Of a stretch of DNA of 64,000 nt, positions 20,807 through 28,549 are shown piece by piece. A model generated the notes under the pieces. It had not been told where the DNA came from. It made no database searches and saw only the letters and a program-made list of their open reading frames with translations. Every line of letters starts with the position of its first letter. Position 1 is the first letter of the stretch. Both the position numbers and the translations under genes were made by a program. The stretch covers positions 193,170 to 257,169 of the forward strand of contig JBIQKZ010000003.1 of NCBI GenBank assembly GCA_044464765.1. Direction: 5' to 3'. The stretch is from JBIQKZ01 sp044464765 (GTDB lineage: Bacteria > Pseudomonadota > Gammaproteobacteria > Burkholderiales > Burkholderiaceae_B).

Positions 20807-21046
20807 ATGTTAACCATCGAACGACACGAATTGCAGTCTATGCTTGTCGAGGCGGCCCGCATAGGCGCCAATCACGCAATCGAGGGCATGGTGTGCTATC
20901 ACTTGAAAGACGCCGCCGCACGTCTTGGCGTGAGCTACAACACGCTACAAAAGCGAATAGCCGAGGGGAAGCTGCGTGTGATCGACGGCAGGATTACCGG
21001 GGAAGAGTTGCGCCGGTATCTAACCGAGCATCGCCGCGATGCTTGA
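20807..21046 (+). CDS. Excisionase-like HTH protein
   Basis: A 79-residue protein with a C-terminal winged-helix/MerR-type unit (YHLKDAAARLGVSYNTLQKR, then IAEGKLRVIDGRI), the fold of phage Xis/AlpA proteins. It has an excellent ribosome binding site (AAAGGAGG). It is the last gene of the plus operon and converges on the integrase gene, overlapping its 3' end by 27 bases. By analogy it would bend DNA at the attachment site and bias the integrase toward excision during induction. Confidence 0.72.
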   Translation: MLTIERHELQSMLVEAARIGANHAIEGMVCYHLKDAAARLGVSYNTLQKRIAEGKLRVIDGRITGEELRRYLTEHRRDA

Positions 21047-22003
21047 CGCCTCTGGATTGTAATAAGTGAGCGCCTGCCGAGTCTCAGACCAGCCGAAAAT
21101 CTTACAGAGCGTCAGCACATCGACCTTTCTCGATAGCATGGTGGCCGCAGTATGGCGGCTGTCGTGGAACGTGAAGCCTTCAAGCCCTGCCCTAGACCGA
21201 TACTTACGAAACAAAGCGTCTAGGCTTGCTGACTTGAGTCCGAACACCAATTCATCATCCCACCCCCGCATCTGCTCAAGGAGCCGCACGGCCTTTGTGG
21301 ACAGCGGTACGTCTCGCGGGTTGCCGTTCTTTGTGATCGGTAAATGGCAGTGCTGATCGTACACACAATCCCATGTCAGCCCGCACAACTCCCCCGCCCT
21401 CATTCCAGTACGCAGCGCAACGAGAAAGCACACGCCGACTGAATGGCTTGTGCTGGCTGCCCGCTTGCGCTTCGCGTACCCCATTTCCCTTAGCATTGCC
21501 TTTACTTCCCACCACGCTATCGTGCGCTCTCTGTGGCGCTGCTGTGGCGGCTTCTTTATATCTGAGCAGGGGTTGAACTGCATCCATCCCCATTCCTTCC
21601 TAGCCACTTCAAACATGGCCGAAAGAATAGATAGTTCGCGCCTGACGGATGCAGGGCCTACTTTCTTGAGTCTGGAATCACGAAACAGCGCTATATCGCT
21701 TGGCGTTACCCGCCCTACTGGCTTATCTAGCGGCAGTAAGTAGCCCTCAAACGCAGCCAGTCGCACCTCTTCCCACCGCGCTCCCCGTTTTTGGGGGGTT
21801 ACTTCTTCGGCGTACTTACGCATGGCTTGGCGAAGCGTGTGCAGTTCGCCCTGCGGCTTGCCCGCATCATCGCGCATTTGCGATTCACGCCTGTTGGCCC
21901 AGTCTACCGCTTCGCGTTTTGTCGGGAAGGTTTTGCTATCCCGCTGCCCGCGTATACTGATCTGTGCCCTGTAGCCCTTTGCTGTTTTTTGAATACTCGC
22001 CAT
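21020..22003 (-). CDS. int: Phage tyrosine-recombinase integrase
   Basis: A 327-residue tyrosine recombinase: an N-terminal arm-binding domain (QISIRGQRDSKTFPTKREA), a core-binding SAM-like domain (about 60-150), and a catalytic domain with Arg in ALRTGMRAGELCGLTW, the H-x-x-R box in FHDSRHTAATML, and the Tyr in ALTYYNPE. Length is typical. It points away from the tRNA-Leu gene into the prophage and lies 143 bases from the tRNA 3' end. It catalyses integration and, with the excisionase, excision. Its 3' end overlaps the opposing excisionase gene, so read-through of either could affect the other. Confidence 0.95.
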   Translation of the reverse strand: MASIQKTAKGYRAQISIRGQRDSKTFPTKREAVDWANRRESQMRDDAGKPQGELHTLRQAMRKYAEEVTPQKRGARWEEVRLAAFEGYLLPLDKPVGRVTPSDIALFRDSRLKKVGPASVRRELSILSAMFEVARKEWGWMQFNPCSDIKKPPQQRHRERTIAWWEVKAMLREMGYAKRKRAASTSHSVGVCFLVALRTGMRAGELCGLTWDCVYDQHCHLPITKNGNPRDVPLSTKAVRLLEQMRGWDDELVFGLKSASLDALFRKYRSRAGLEGFTFHDSRHTAATMLSRKVDVLTLCKIFGWSETRQALTYYNPEASSIAAMLG

Positions 22004-22048
22004 TTTTGGGGAGTCGGGCGGGGAGAATTTGGGGAGGTTTACTTAGAA

Positions 22049-22130
22049 TTTTTGATTCTAGGCAATCAACCGCTAACCATAAACCCGCGCCCTTCCTAGT
22101 AATTGATTGTTTTTGATTATATGGAATCAA
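22049..22130. repeat. Paired repeats between int and the tRNA, candidate arm sites
   Basis: Two 21-bp direct repeats (22049-22069 and 22110-22130) agree at 18 positions; each is a palindrome of TTGATT and AATCAA around six bases. The second is nested in an inverted repeat AATTGATTG/CAATCAATT (22101-22136). They lie upstream of int beside the expected core site, as integrase arm-type or excisionase sites do. The surrounding 330 bases without protein genes (22004-22335) otherwise hold the tRNA and a short dapC leader. Confidence 0.55.
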
Positions 22131-22145
22131 TCAATTTAACATCAA

Positions 22146-22230
22146 TGGTGCGAACGGAGAGACTCGAACTCTCACACCTCTCGGCGCCAGAACCTAAATC
22201 TGGTGCGTCTACCAATTCCGCCACGTTCGC
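22146..22230 (-). tRNA. tRNA-Leu (anticodon UAG)
   Basis: On the minus strand GCGAACG pairs with CGTTCGC, and the CCA end is encoded (22146-22148). The anticodon arm CCAGA-TTTAGGT-TCTGG gives TAG, reading CUA/CUN leucine codons. A long variable arm (GCGCCGAGAGGTG region) is typical of type II tRNA-Leu. The 3' end faces the prophage integrase and is the presumed attachment site. Confidence 0.95.
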
Positions 22231-22335
22231 TAACTAAGGAAAGTCGGCTAGTGTAGCTTTTTTTTTTCGATGCAACAAGCAAGATCCCCGCATCGCTTGC
22301 TAAAATCAATCGCTTGACCTTTTGCGAAAACCATC

Positions 22336-23529
22336 ATGAATCCACGTCTTGGCGACCTGCAGCCCTATCCTTTTGAAAAACTGCGGCAACTCCTTTCACA
22401 GGCCAAGAGTCATCCAGCGCAACCCCAACCGATCAACCTGTCCATAGGCGAGCCACGCCATCCGGCCGCGCCTTTGGTCGTCCAGGCCATGCAGGAAAGC
22501 ATGGCCGGACTGGCCACCTATCCGCCAACGCGGGGCGACGGTCGCCTGCGCGGCGCCATTGCCGATTGGCTGGCGCGCCGCTACGGCATTGCCCGGCCCG
22601 ATCCCGACACCCAGGTGCTGCCCGCGCTGGGATCGCGCGAAGCCCTGTTCGCCTTCGCGCAAACCGTCATCGACCCATCGGCCGATGCCTTGGTCATCTG
22701 CCCCAATCCCTTCTATCAAATCTATGAGGGCGCCGCCCTGCTGGCCGGCGCCCGGCCATACTTTATCAACGCCCAGGAAAGTCTGGACTTTGGCTACGAC
22801 TGGCATAGCGTGCCAGACGACGTCTGGCGCCGCACACAACTGCTGTTTGTCTGCTCGCCGGGCAATCCAGCCGGCAATGTATTCTCGCTGGACACCTGGC
22901 GCACCCTGTTCCAGTTATCCGACCAGTACGGCTTTGCCATCGCTGCCGACGAATGCTATTCGGAAATCTACCTGAACGAAGATCAGGCGCCGCTAGGCGC
23001 CCTGCAGGCCGCTGCGCAATTGGGCCGCACCGACTACCGCAAGCTGCTGTGCTTTTCCAGCTTGTCCAAGCGTTCCAACGTGCCTGGGATGCGCTCGGGC
23101 TTTGTGGCGGGCGACGCCCAACTGATCAAGCAATTCCTGCTTTATCGCACCTATCATGGAAGCGCGATGAGCGCCGTGGTCTCGCAGGCCAGCATCGCTG
23201 CCTGGAACGACGAAGCTCATGTCATCGAAAACCGCCGGCAGTATCGGCGTAAGTTCGACGCGGTCAGCCCCATACTTCAATCTGTCATGGACGCGCCGCT
23301 GCCGCAGGCAGGGTTCTATTTATGGGCGCGCACCCCGGGTTCCGATACCGATTTCGTACGTGATTTGCACGCCCAAAGTGGGGTGACGCTATTGCCGGGC
23401 AGTTTTCTGGCTCGCGACGCCCATGGGCGAAATCCCGGTGCTGGGCGGGTGCGCATCGCCCTGGTCGCGCCTGAGGAGCAATGCGTCGAAGCAGCCCACC
23501 GCATCGCCGAATTCATCCGCCAATCTTGA
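22336..23529 (+). CDS. dapC: Succinyldiaminopimelate aminotransferase
   Basis: A 397-residue fold-type I PLP aminotransferase. Visible are the substrate/PLP segments LSIGEPRHPAAP, ALGSREALFAFAQ, CSPGNPAGNV and ADECYSEIYLNE, and the PLP lysine in FSSLSKRSNVPGMRSGF. It converts N-succinyl-2-amino-6-ketopimelate and glutamate to N-succinyl-diaminopimelate in lysine and peptidoglycan precursor synthesis. It heads a run dapC-dapD-dapE, so specificity is supported by context as well as sequence. It is the first chromosomal gene after the prophage target tRNA. Confidence 0.92.
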   Translation: MNPRLGDLQPYPFEKLRQLLSQAKSHPAQPQPINLSIGEPRHPAAPLVVQAMQESMAGLATYPPTRGDGRLRGAIADWLARRYGIARPDPDTQVLPALGSREALFAFAQTVIDPSADALVICPNPFYQIYEGAALLAGARPYFINAQESLDFGYDWHSVPDDVWRRTQLLFVCSPGNPAGNVFSLDTWRTLFQLSDQYGFAIAADECYSEIYLNEDQAPLGALQAAAQLGRTDYRKLLCFSSLSKRSNVPGMRSGFVAGDAQLIKQFLLYRTYHGSAMSAVVSQASIAAWNDEAHVIENRRQYRRKFDAVSPILQSVMDAPLPQAGFYLWARTPGSDTDFVRDLHAQSGVTLLPGSFLARDAHGRNPGAGRVRIALVAPEEQCVEAAHRIAEFIRQS

Positions 23530-23591
23530 TTCCTTCACAGAAAACAGACATTCCATCCTCCCGTTTCTTACCACGCCAAACCACAAAGACG

Positions 23592-24413
23592 ATGACTGAC
23601 ACCCTCCAAACTACCATCGAACATGCCTGGGACGAGCGGACCGCTCTTGACCCCAATAGCGCCACCCCTATCGTTCGCGACGCCATACACCATACATTGG
23701 CCGCCCTGGATCGTGGCGAGTTGCGCGTGGCGGAGAAAGCCAACGGCCAATGGATCGTGCACCAATGGATCAAGAAGGCTGTCCTGCTGTCGTTCCGGCT
23801 GGAACATAACCGCCCCATGGGGCAACCGCCCGTTCAGTTCTACGATAAGGTCGACCTGAAGTTCGGCGACTATAGCGAGCACGATTTCGCAAGCGCCGGC
23901 TTTCGTGTCGTACCCCCGGCGGTCGCACGCAAAGGCGCTTATATCGGCAAAAATGTCGTGCTGATGCCTTCCTATGTAAATATCGGCGCCTACGTCGACG
24001 AGGGCAGCATGGTCGATACCTGGGCCACCGTGGGCTCCTGCGCCCAAATTGGCAAGAACGTCCATCTGTCGGGCGGCGTGGGCATTGGCGGCGTGCTGGA
24101 ACCCCTGCAAGCCAACCCCACCATCATTGAAGACAACTGCTTTATTGGCGCGCGTTCGGAAGTCGTGGAAGGAGTCATCGTGGAAGAAAATTCGGTGCTG
24201 GCCATGGGTGTATTCCTGTCGCAAAGCACCAAGATCTATGACCGCGAGTCGGGCGCCATCAGCTATGGCCGCATTCCATCGGGTTCCGTCGTTGTTCCGG
24301 GCTCGTTGCCGGCGGCCGACGGCTCGCACAGTCTGGCTTGCGCGGTGATCGTCAAGCGCGTCGATGCGCAAACTCGCGCTAAAACCAGCATCAACGATTT
24401 ACTGAGGTCCTGA
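23592..24413 (+). CDS. dapD: Tetrahydrodipicolinate N-succinyltransferase
   Basis: A 273-residue protein starting MTDTLQTTIEHAW. The C-terminal two thirds form a left-handed beta helix of hexapeptide repeats (KGAYIGKNVVLMPSYVNIGA, VGSCAQIGKNVHLSGGVGI), with DNCFIGARSEVVEG as in DapD. It transfers succinyl from succinyl-CoA to tetrahydrodipicolinate, the step before DapC. The usual family length is about 274. The ATG at 23592 matches the family start; the open frame upstream is unlike it. It overlaps dapE by TGATG. Confidence 0.95.
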   Translation: MTDTLQTTIEHAWDERTALDPNSATPIVRDAIHHTLAALDRGELRVAEKANGQWIVHQWIKKAVLLSFRLEHNRPMGQPPVQFYDKVDLKFGDYSEHDFASAGFRVVPPAVARKGAYIGKNVVLMPSYVNIGAYVDEGSMVDTWATVGSCAQIGKNVHLSGGVGIGGVLEPLQANPTIIEDNCFIGARSEVVEGVIVEENSVLAMGVFLSQSTKIYDRESGAISYGRIPSGSVVVPGSLPAADGSHSLACAVIVKRVDAQTRAKTSINDLLRS

Positions 24414-25564
24414 TGCCAGAGTCCACCGTACTCCATCTGGCCCAGGCGCTGATCGCCCGCCCCTCAATCACGCCCGACGATGCCGGCTGCCAGGCGCTGC
24501 TGGCTGAACGCCTGACAGCCATAGGTTTCCAGTGCGAGAGCCTGGTGTTTGACGACGTCGTCAACCTATGGGCGCGACGTGGCCGACAACAACCCCTGCT
24601 GGTCTTTGCCGGCCACACCGACGTGGTGCCTACCGGCCCGCTGGATCAATGGCAGAGCGACCCGTTCACACCCCAACTGCGAGACGGCAAGCTGTACGGG
24701 CGCGGCGCGGCCGATATGAAAAGCTCTATTGCCGCCTTCGTGGCGGCGGTCGAAGCGTTCGTGGCCGACCAGCCTGACCACAACGGCTCCATCGCACTGC
24801 TGATTACATCGGACGAAGAAGGCCCGTCCATCAACGGCACCGTAAAAGTATGCCAGACGCTTGCGGCACGCGGCGAAACGCTTGATTACTGTATCGTCGG
24901 CGAGCCAACCTCGGTTGAACAGCTTGGCGACACAGTGAAAAACGGCCGGCGCGGATCGCTGTCCGGCCGCCTGACCATCCACGGCAAACAGGGCCATATC
25001 GCCTATCCCCACCTTGCGCGCAACCCCATCCACCTGGCCGTGCCGGCCCTGGCCGAACTGGTGCGCAAGACCTGGGATGAAGGCAATATCTACTTCCCCG
25101 CCACCAGCTTCCAGATTTCAAACATCCACGCGGGAACCGGCGCCGGCAATGTGATTCCGGGCCAGGCGGTCGTTGATTTCAACTTCCGCTTTTCCACGGA
25201 ATGCACCGCTGCCGGCCTGCAGGAAGCGGTTGAAAACCTCTTGACGTCCCATCAACTGGATTTCACCCTGGACTGGACGCTAAGCGGGGAACCCTTCCTT
25301 ACCCCACAGGGCCGCCTCAGCCAGGCGCTTGGTTCGGCCATTCTGGCTGAAACCGGTGTTCACTCCCAACTTTCCACCACAGGCGGCACCTCGGATGGAC
25401 GTTTCATCGCCAAGATCTGCCCCCAGGTCGTGGAGTTCGGCCCCATCAATGCCAGCATTCATCAGATTGATGAACACGTTGCCGTGGACGACCTGGAACC
25501 ATTAAAGAACATCTATCGTCGTACACTTGAGGCATTGCTGTCCGATCCGGATACGGCACCCTGA
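24413..25564 (+). CDS. dapE: Succinyl-diaminopimelate desuccinylase
   Basis: A 383-residue M20-family zinc hydrolase: VFAGHTDVVPTGP (metal His/Asp), GRGAADMKSSIAAF, TSDEEGPSINGT (catalytic Glu pair), and the C-terminal FGPINASIHQIDEHV with the last metal His. The dimerisation domain lies at about 180-290. It removes succinate from N-succinyl-LL-DAP to give LL-DAP. Its start overlaps the dapD stop, indicating co-translation. Confidence 0.95.
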   Translation: MPESTVLHLAQALIARPSITPDDAGCQALLAERLTAIGFQCESLVFDDVVNLWARRGRQQPLLVFAGHTDVVPTGPLDQWQSDPFTPQLRDGKLYGRGAADMKSSIAAFVAAVEAFVADQPDHNGSIALLITSDEEGPSINGTVKVCQTLAARGETLDYCIVGEPTSVEQLGDTVKNGRRGSLSGRLTIHGKQGHIAYPHLARNPIHLAVPALAELVRKTWDEGNIYFPATSFQISNIHAGTGAGNVIPGQAVVDFNFRFSTECTAAGLQEAVENLLTSHQLDFTLDWTLSGEPFLTPQGRLSQALGSAILAETGVHSQLSTTGGTSDGRFIAKICPQVVEFGPINASIHQIDEHVAVDDLEPLKNIYRRTLEALLSDPDTAP

Positions 25565-25630
25565 GCGCGCACCGACCCGTCCAGCGCCAGGCCGATTCGG
25601 CCTTCGACGTAACCTTTTGCTGGAGCCAGC

Positions 25631-26527
25631 ATGCACGAATCCGCCAATCACGAACTGCACACCTTGCGCGACCTGCTGCGCTACGCCGTTACCCAGTTCC
25701 ACGGCGCCCAACTAGCCTTCGGACATGGCAGCGACAATGCCTGGGACGAAGCCGTCTATCTGCTTTTGTATGTACTGCGCCTGCCGCTGGATAACCTCGA
25801 ACCCTTCCTGGACGCTCGCGTGTTGCCCGAAGAACGCGAGCGCTACCTGCAGTTTGTGGAACGGCGCAAGACCGAACGCGTGCCCGCCGCCTATCTAACC
25901 GGCGAAGCCTGGCTGCAAGGCCATCGTTTCGTGGTTGACCCGCGCGTCATCATTCCGCGTTCCCCCATATCCGAGCTGCTTGGCGACAGCCTGGCGCCCT
26001 GGATCTGCGACCCCGATTCCATCGATTTGGTGCTCGACCTTTGCACCGGCTCGGGCTGCCTGGCCATTCTGGCCGCCCTGGCATTCCCCAACGCTCAGGT
26101 GGACGCCGTGGATCTGTCGGAACACGCGCTTGCCGTCGCAGACGAAAACATTGAACAGTTCGGCCTGGATGGTCGCGTAACCGCGCATCAAAGCGATCTG
26201 TTCAATCAATTGCCGCGCAGTGAGTACAACCTGATCCTCTGTAATCCGCCTTACGTCACCACCCAATCGATGGAATCCCTGCCCCCCGAATACCGCCACG
26301 AACCCACCATGGCCCTATCGGGCGGTGAAGATGGTATGGACCTCGTACGCCGACTGCTGCGCGATGCGCCTTCTTATATGGCCGAAGAAGGGCTACTGGT
26401 GTTGGAAATCGGCCATGAGTACGATAACTTTGTGGCCGCCTTTCCCGATCTGGATCCGGTCTGGCTGAGCACGGAAAACACGCAGGACCAGATCCTGTTA
26501 TTAAATCGCGAGCAACTGATAACGTGA
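25631..26527 (+). CDS. prmB: Ribosomal protein uL3 / release-factor-type N5-glutamine methyltransferase
   Basis: A 298-residue HemK/PrmB-family SAM methyltransferase. There is an N-terminal helical domain with YLTGEAWLQGHRF and VDPRVIIPRSPISELL, a SAM-binding core (LVLDLCTGSGCLAILAALAF), and the catalytic NPPY motif in LILCNPPYVTTQSME. The PRSPI segment is typical of PrmB (ribosomal protein L3 Gln) rather than PrmC. It follows dapE by 66 bases, and its stop overlaps the GTG start of the next gene. Confidence 0.9.
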   Translation: MHESANHELHTLRDLLRYAVTQFHGAQLAFGHGSDNAWDEAVYLLLYVLRLPLDNLEPFLDARVLPEERERYLQFVERRKTERVPAAYLTGEAWLQGHRFVVDPRVIIPRSPISELLGDSLAPWICDPDSIDLVLDLCTGSGCLAILAALAFPNAQVDAVDLSEHALAVADENIEQFGLDGRVTAHQSDLFNQLPRSEYNLILCNPPYVTTQSMESLPPEYRHEPTMALSGGEDGMDLVRRLLRDAPSYMAEEGLLVLEIGHEYDNFVAAFPDLDPVWLSTENTQDQILLLNREQLIT

Positions 26528-28476
26528 TCAAGGCAACGCAATTGACGCTTCGACGCGGCGCCAAAGTATTACTCGAGTCAAGCGACTTCGTCGTTCATCC
26601 AGGCGAACGCGTGGGCATTGTCGGCAAGAATGGCGCAGGCAAATCCACCCTGTTCTCGCTGCTGCAAGGCCGCATGGATGCCGATGCAGGCAACCTGGTC
26701 ATGCCCGACAGCTGGCGCATCGCCAGCGTTGAACAAGAAATCAGCGACAACACCCTGCCTGCCCGCGAGTTTGTCATCGACGGCGACACGCATTTACGCG
26801 CATTGCAGCGTGAACGCGCGCAAACTCCCGACGAGAACGGCCACCGCATCGCCGAGCTGGAAGCCGCTCTGGTCGAAGCCGATGCCTGGAGCGCTCCATC
26901 CCGTGCCGAGCAATTGCTGGCGGGCCTGGGCTTTGCCCCCGACCAGTGGATGAAACCGGTCAAAAGCTTCTCGGGCGGCTGGCAAATGCGCCTGGCGCTG
27001 GCACGCGCCTTGATGGCGCCTTCCGAACTCTTGCTGCTGGACGAACCCACCAACCACCTGGATCTGGATGCCATGCTGTGGCTGGAACGTTGGCTGGCAG
27101 CTTATCAGGGCACCGTCCTGCTTATCTCCCACGACACCGAATTCCTGGATGCCGTCGCCCGCAGCATTCTGCATTTCGATCACGGCAAGCTTGTGCGCTA
27201 TCGCGGCGGCTATCAAGACTTTCTGTTGCAGCGTGCCGAGCGCCTGCGCCAGACACAAATTGCCTGGACCCGTCAAACACGGGAAACCGCGCGTCTGCAA
27301 AGCTTTATTGATCGGTTCAAGGCCAAGGCCACCAAAGCCAAGCAGGCACAAAGCCGTGTCAAGGCACTCGCCCGCATGCAGGTCCTGGCCCCTTTGCAGG
27401 CAGAAGCCGGCATCGACATCCGCATTCCCGAGCCCGACAGCATGCCCGATCCCCTGCTGGTGCTGGACAAGGTGACCACAGGCTATCCGACAGCCGGCGG
27501 CGAACCCATATCCGTGTTGCGCGATGTCACTGTCATGGTGCGTGCGGCTAGTCGCATCGGCGTGCTGGGCGTGAATGGCGCGGGCAAAAGCACCCTCATC
27601 AAAACCCTGGCGCACGAGCTTGAGCCACTCAGCGGAACGCGGCGTGCATCAAAAGGTCTTCAAATCGGCTATTTCGCCCAGCACCAGTTGGACATGCTTG
27701 ATCTGGAAGCCACGCCGCTCCAGCACCTGGCTCGGCTGGCCCCTCATACACGTGAGCAAGAGCTGCGTAATTACCTGGGTGGCTTCGGGTTCAGCGGCGA
27801 TACGGTGAACAGCTTGGTGGCGCCGATGTCGGGCGGCGAGAAAGCGCGGCTGGCGCTTTCGCTGATCGTCTGGCAAAAGCCCAATTTGCTGCTGCTGGAC
27901 GAGCCCAGCAACCACTTGGATGTCGATACCCGGGAAGCCTTGGCGACCGCCCTGGCGGAGTTTCCAGGCAGTGTGCTGCTGGTCTCGCACGACCGCCATC
28001 TGCTGCGCACGACGGTGGACGACTTCTGGATTGTGGCCGACGGCAAGGTGCATGAGTTCGACGGCGACCTGGAAGACTATCGTGATTGGCTGGCAACGCG
28101 CAACGCGAGCCTGCGGGCCGAAGCGCGTGCCAATAACCCATCGACAGGCCTCGCGTCCAGCCAAACGGCCAATGCCGGCGCCGGCATGGACCGCAAGGCG
28201 CAAAAGCGCGCCGAAGCCATCGAGAGGCAACGCCTGGCGTCCTTGCGCAAACCCTTGGAAGGCAAGGTGGCCGTTATCGAGAAAAACATGGATTCGGCCC
28301 GCCAGCGCATACAGGAAATCGATCTTCTGATCGCCGACCCGGGCTTCTATTCCGACGAGCGCCGCGAGGAACGCATCAAGGCGTTAAGCGAGCACGGCGA
28401 GTTGGCGCACACCGTCGCCGAACTGGAAGAGCAGTGGCTGGAATTGCAAGAAAAACTGGAAGCCCTGGCCCTTTAA
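26524..28476 (+). CDS. yheS: ABC-F family ATPase (YheS-like)
   Basis: A 650-residue soluble protein with two ABC ATPase domains: Walker A GIVGKNGAGKST and GVLGVNGAGKST, signatures KSFSGGWQMRLALARAL and APMSGGEKARLALSL, Walker B LLLLDEPTNHLDLD and LLLLDEPSNHLDVD. A linker of the ABC-F type (about 230-300) joins them, and the C-terminal extension after residue 530 is charged and coiled. There are no membrane segments, so it is not a transporter. ABC-F proteins act on the ribosome. GTG start overlapping the prmB stop. Confidence 0.9.
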   Translation: MIKATQLTLRRGAKVLLESSDFVVHPGERVGIVGKNGAGKSTLFSLLQGRMDADAGNLVMPDSWRIASVEQEISDNTLPAREFVIDGDTHLRALQRERAQTPDENGHRIAELEAALVEADAWSAPSRAEQLLAGLGFAPDQWMKPVKSFSGGWQMRLALARALMAPSELLLLDEPTNHLDLDAMLWLERWLAAYQGTVLLISHDTEFLDAVARSILHFDHGKLVRYRGGYQDFLLQRAERLRQTQIAWTRQTRETARLQSFIDRFKAKATKAKQAQSRVKALARMQVLAPLQAEAGIDIRIPEPDSMPDPLLVLDKVTTGYPTAGGEPISVLRDVTVMVRAASRIGVLGVNGAGKSTLIKTLAHELEPLSGTRRASKGLQIGYFAQHQLDMLDLEATPLQHLARLAPHTREQELRNYLGGFGFSGDTVNSLVAPMSGGEKARLALSLIVWQKPNLLLLDEPSNHLDVDTREALATALAEFPGSVLLVSHDRHLLRTTVDDFWIVADGKVHEFDGDLEDYRDWLATRNASLRAEARANNPSTGLASSQTANAGAGMDRKAQKRAEAIERQRLASLRKPLEGKVAVIEKNMDSARQRIQEIDLLIADPGFYSDERREERIKALSEHGELAHTVAELEEQWLELQEKLEALAL

Positions 28477-28512
28477 GGACGATGGCTTGATCTGCCCGGC
28501 CACGGGCATGAT

Positions 28513-28540
28513 GCCGGCCACGCAGGCGCGAAAGGCCGGC
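28513..28540. other. GC-rich inverted repeat between convergent genes
   Basis: GCCGGCC (28513-28519) and GGCCGGC (28534-28540) can form a seven-pair stem with a 14-base loop between the convergent yheS and uvrD genes; another GCCGGCC lies at 28552. No T-run follows on either strand, so terminator function is uncertain. Confidence 0.3.
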
Positions 28541-28549
28541 CGTGTGGAA

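Larger units (their letters stand above)
1..22149. mobile_element. Early half of a lambda-like prophage integrated at tRNA-Leu
   Basis: A tyrosine integrase and an excisionase-like gene abut a tRNA-Leu gene. Inward of them lie recombination genes, an immunity region with divergent repressors, and a replication operon, which is the early-region order of lambdoid temperate phages. Genes are short, tightly packed and mostly joined by ATGA or TAATG overlaps, unlike the chromosomal genes after 22.3 kb. The prophage runs off the left edge: the last minus-strand ORF is followed by a ribosome binding site whose start codon lies outside. No structural, lysis or packaging genes are visible. The right boundary is placed at the tRNA 3' end by analogy with other tRNA-integrating phages; the duplicated attachment core is not in the window. 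Confidence 0.93.
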
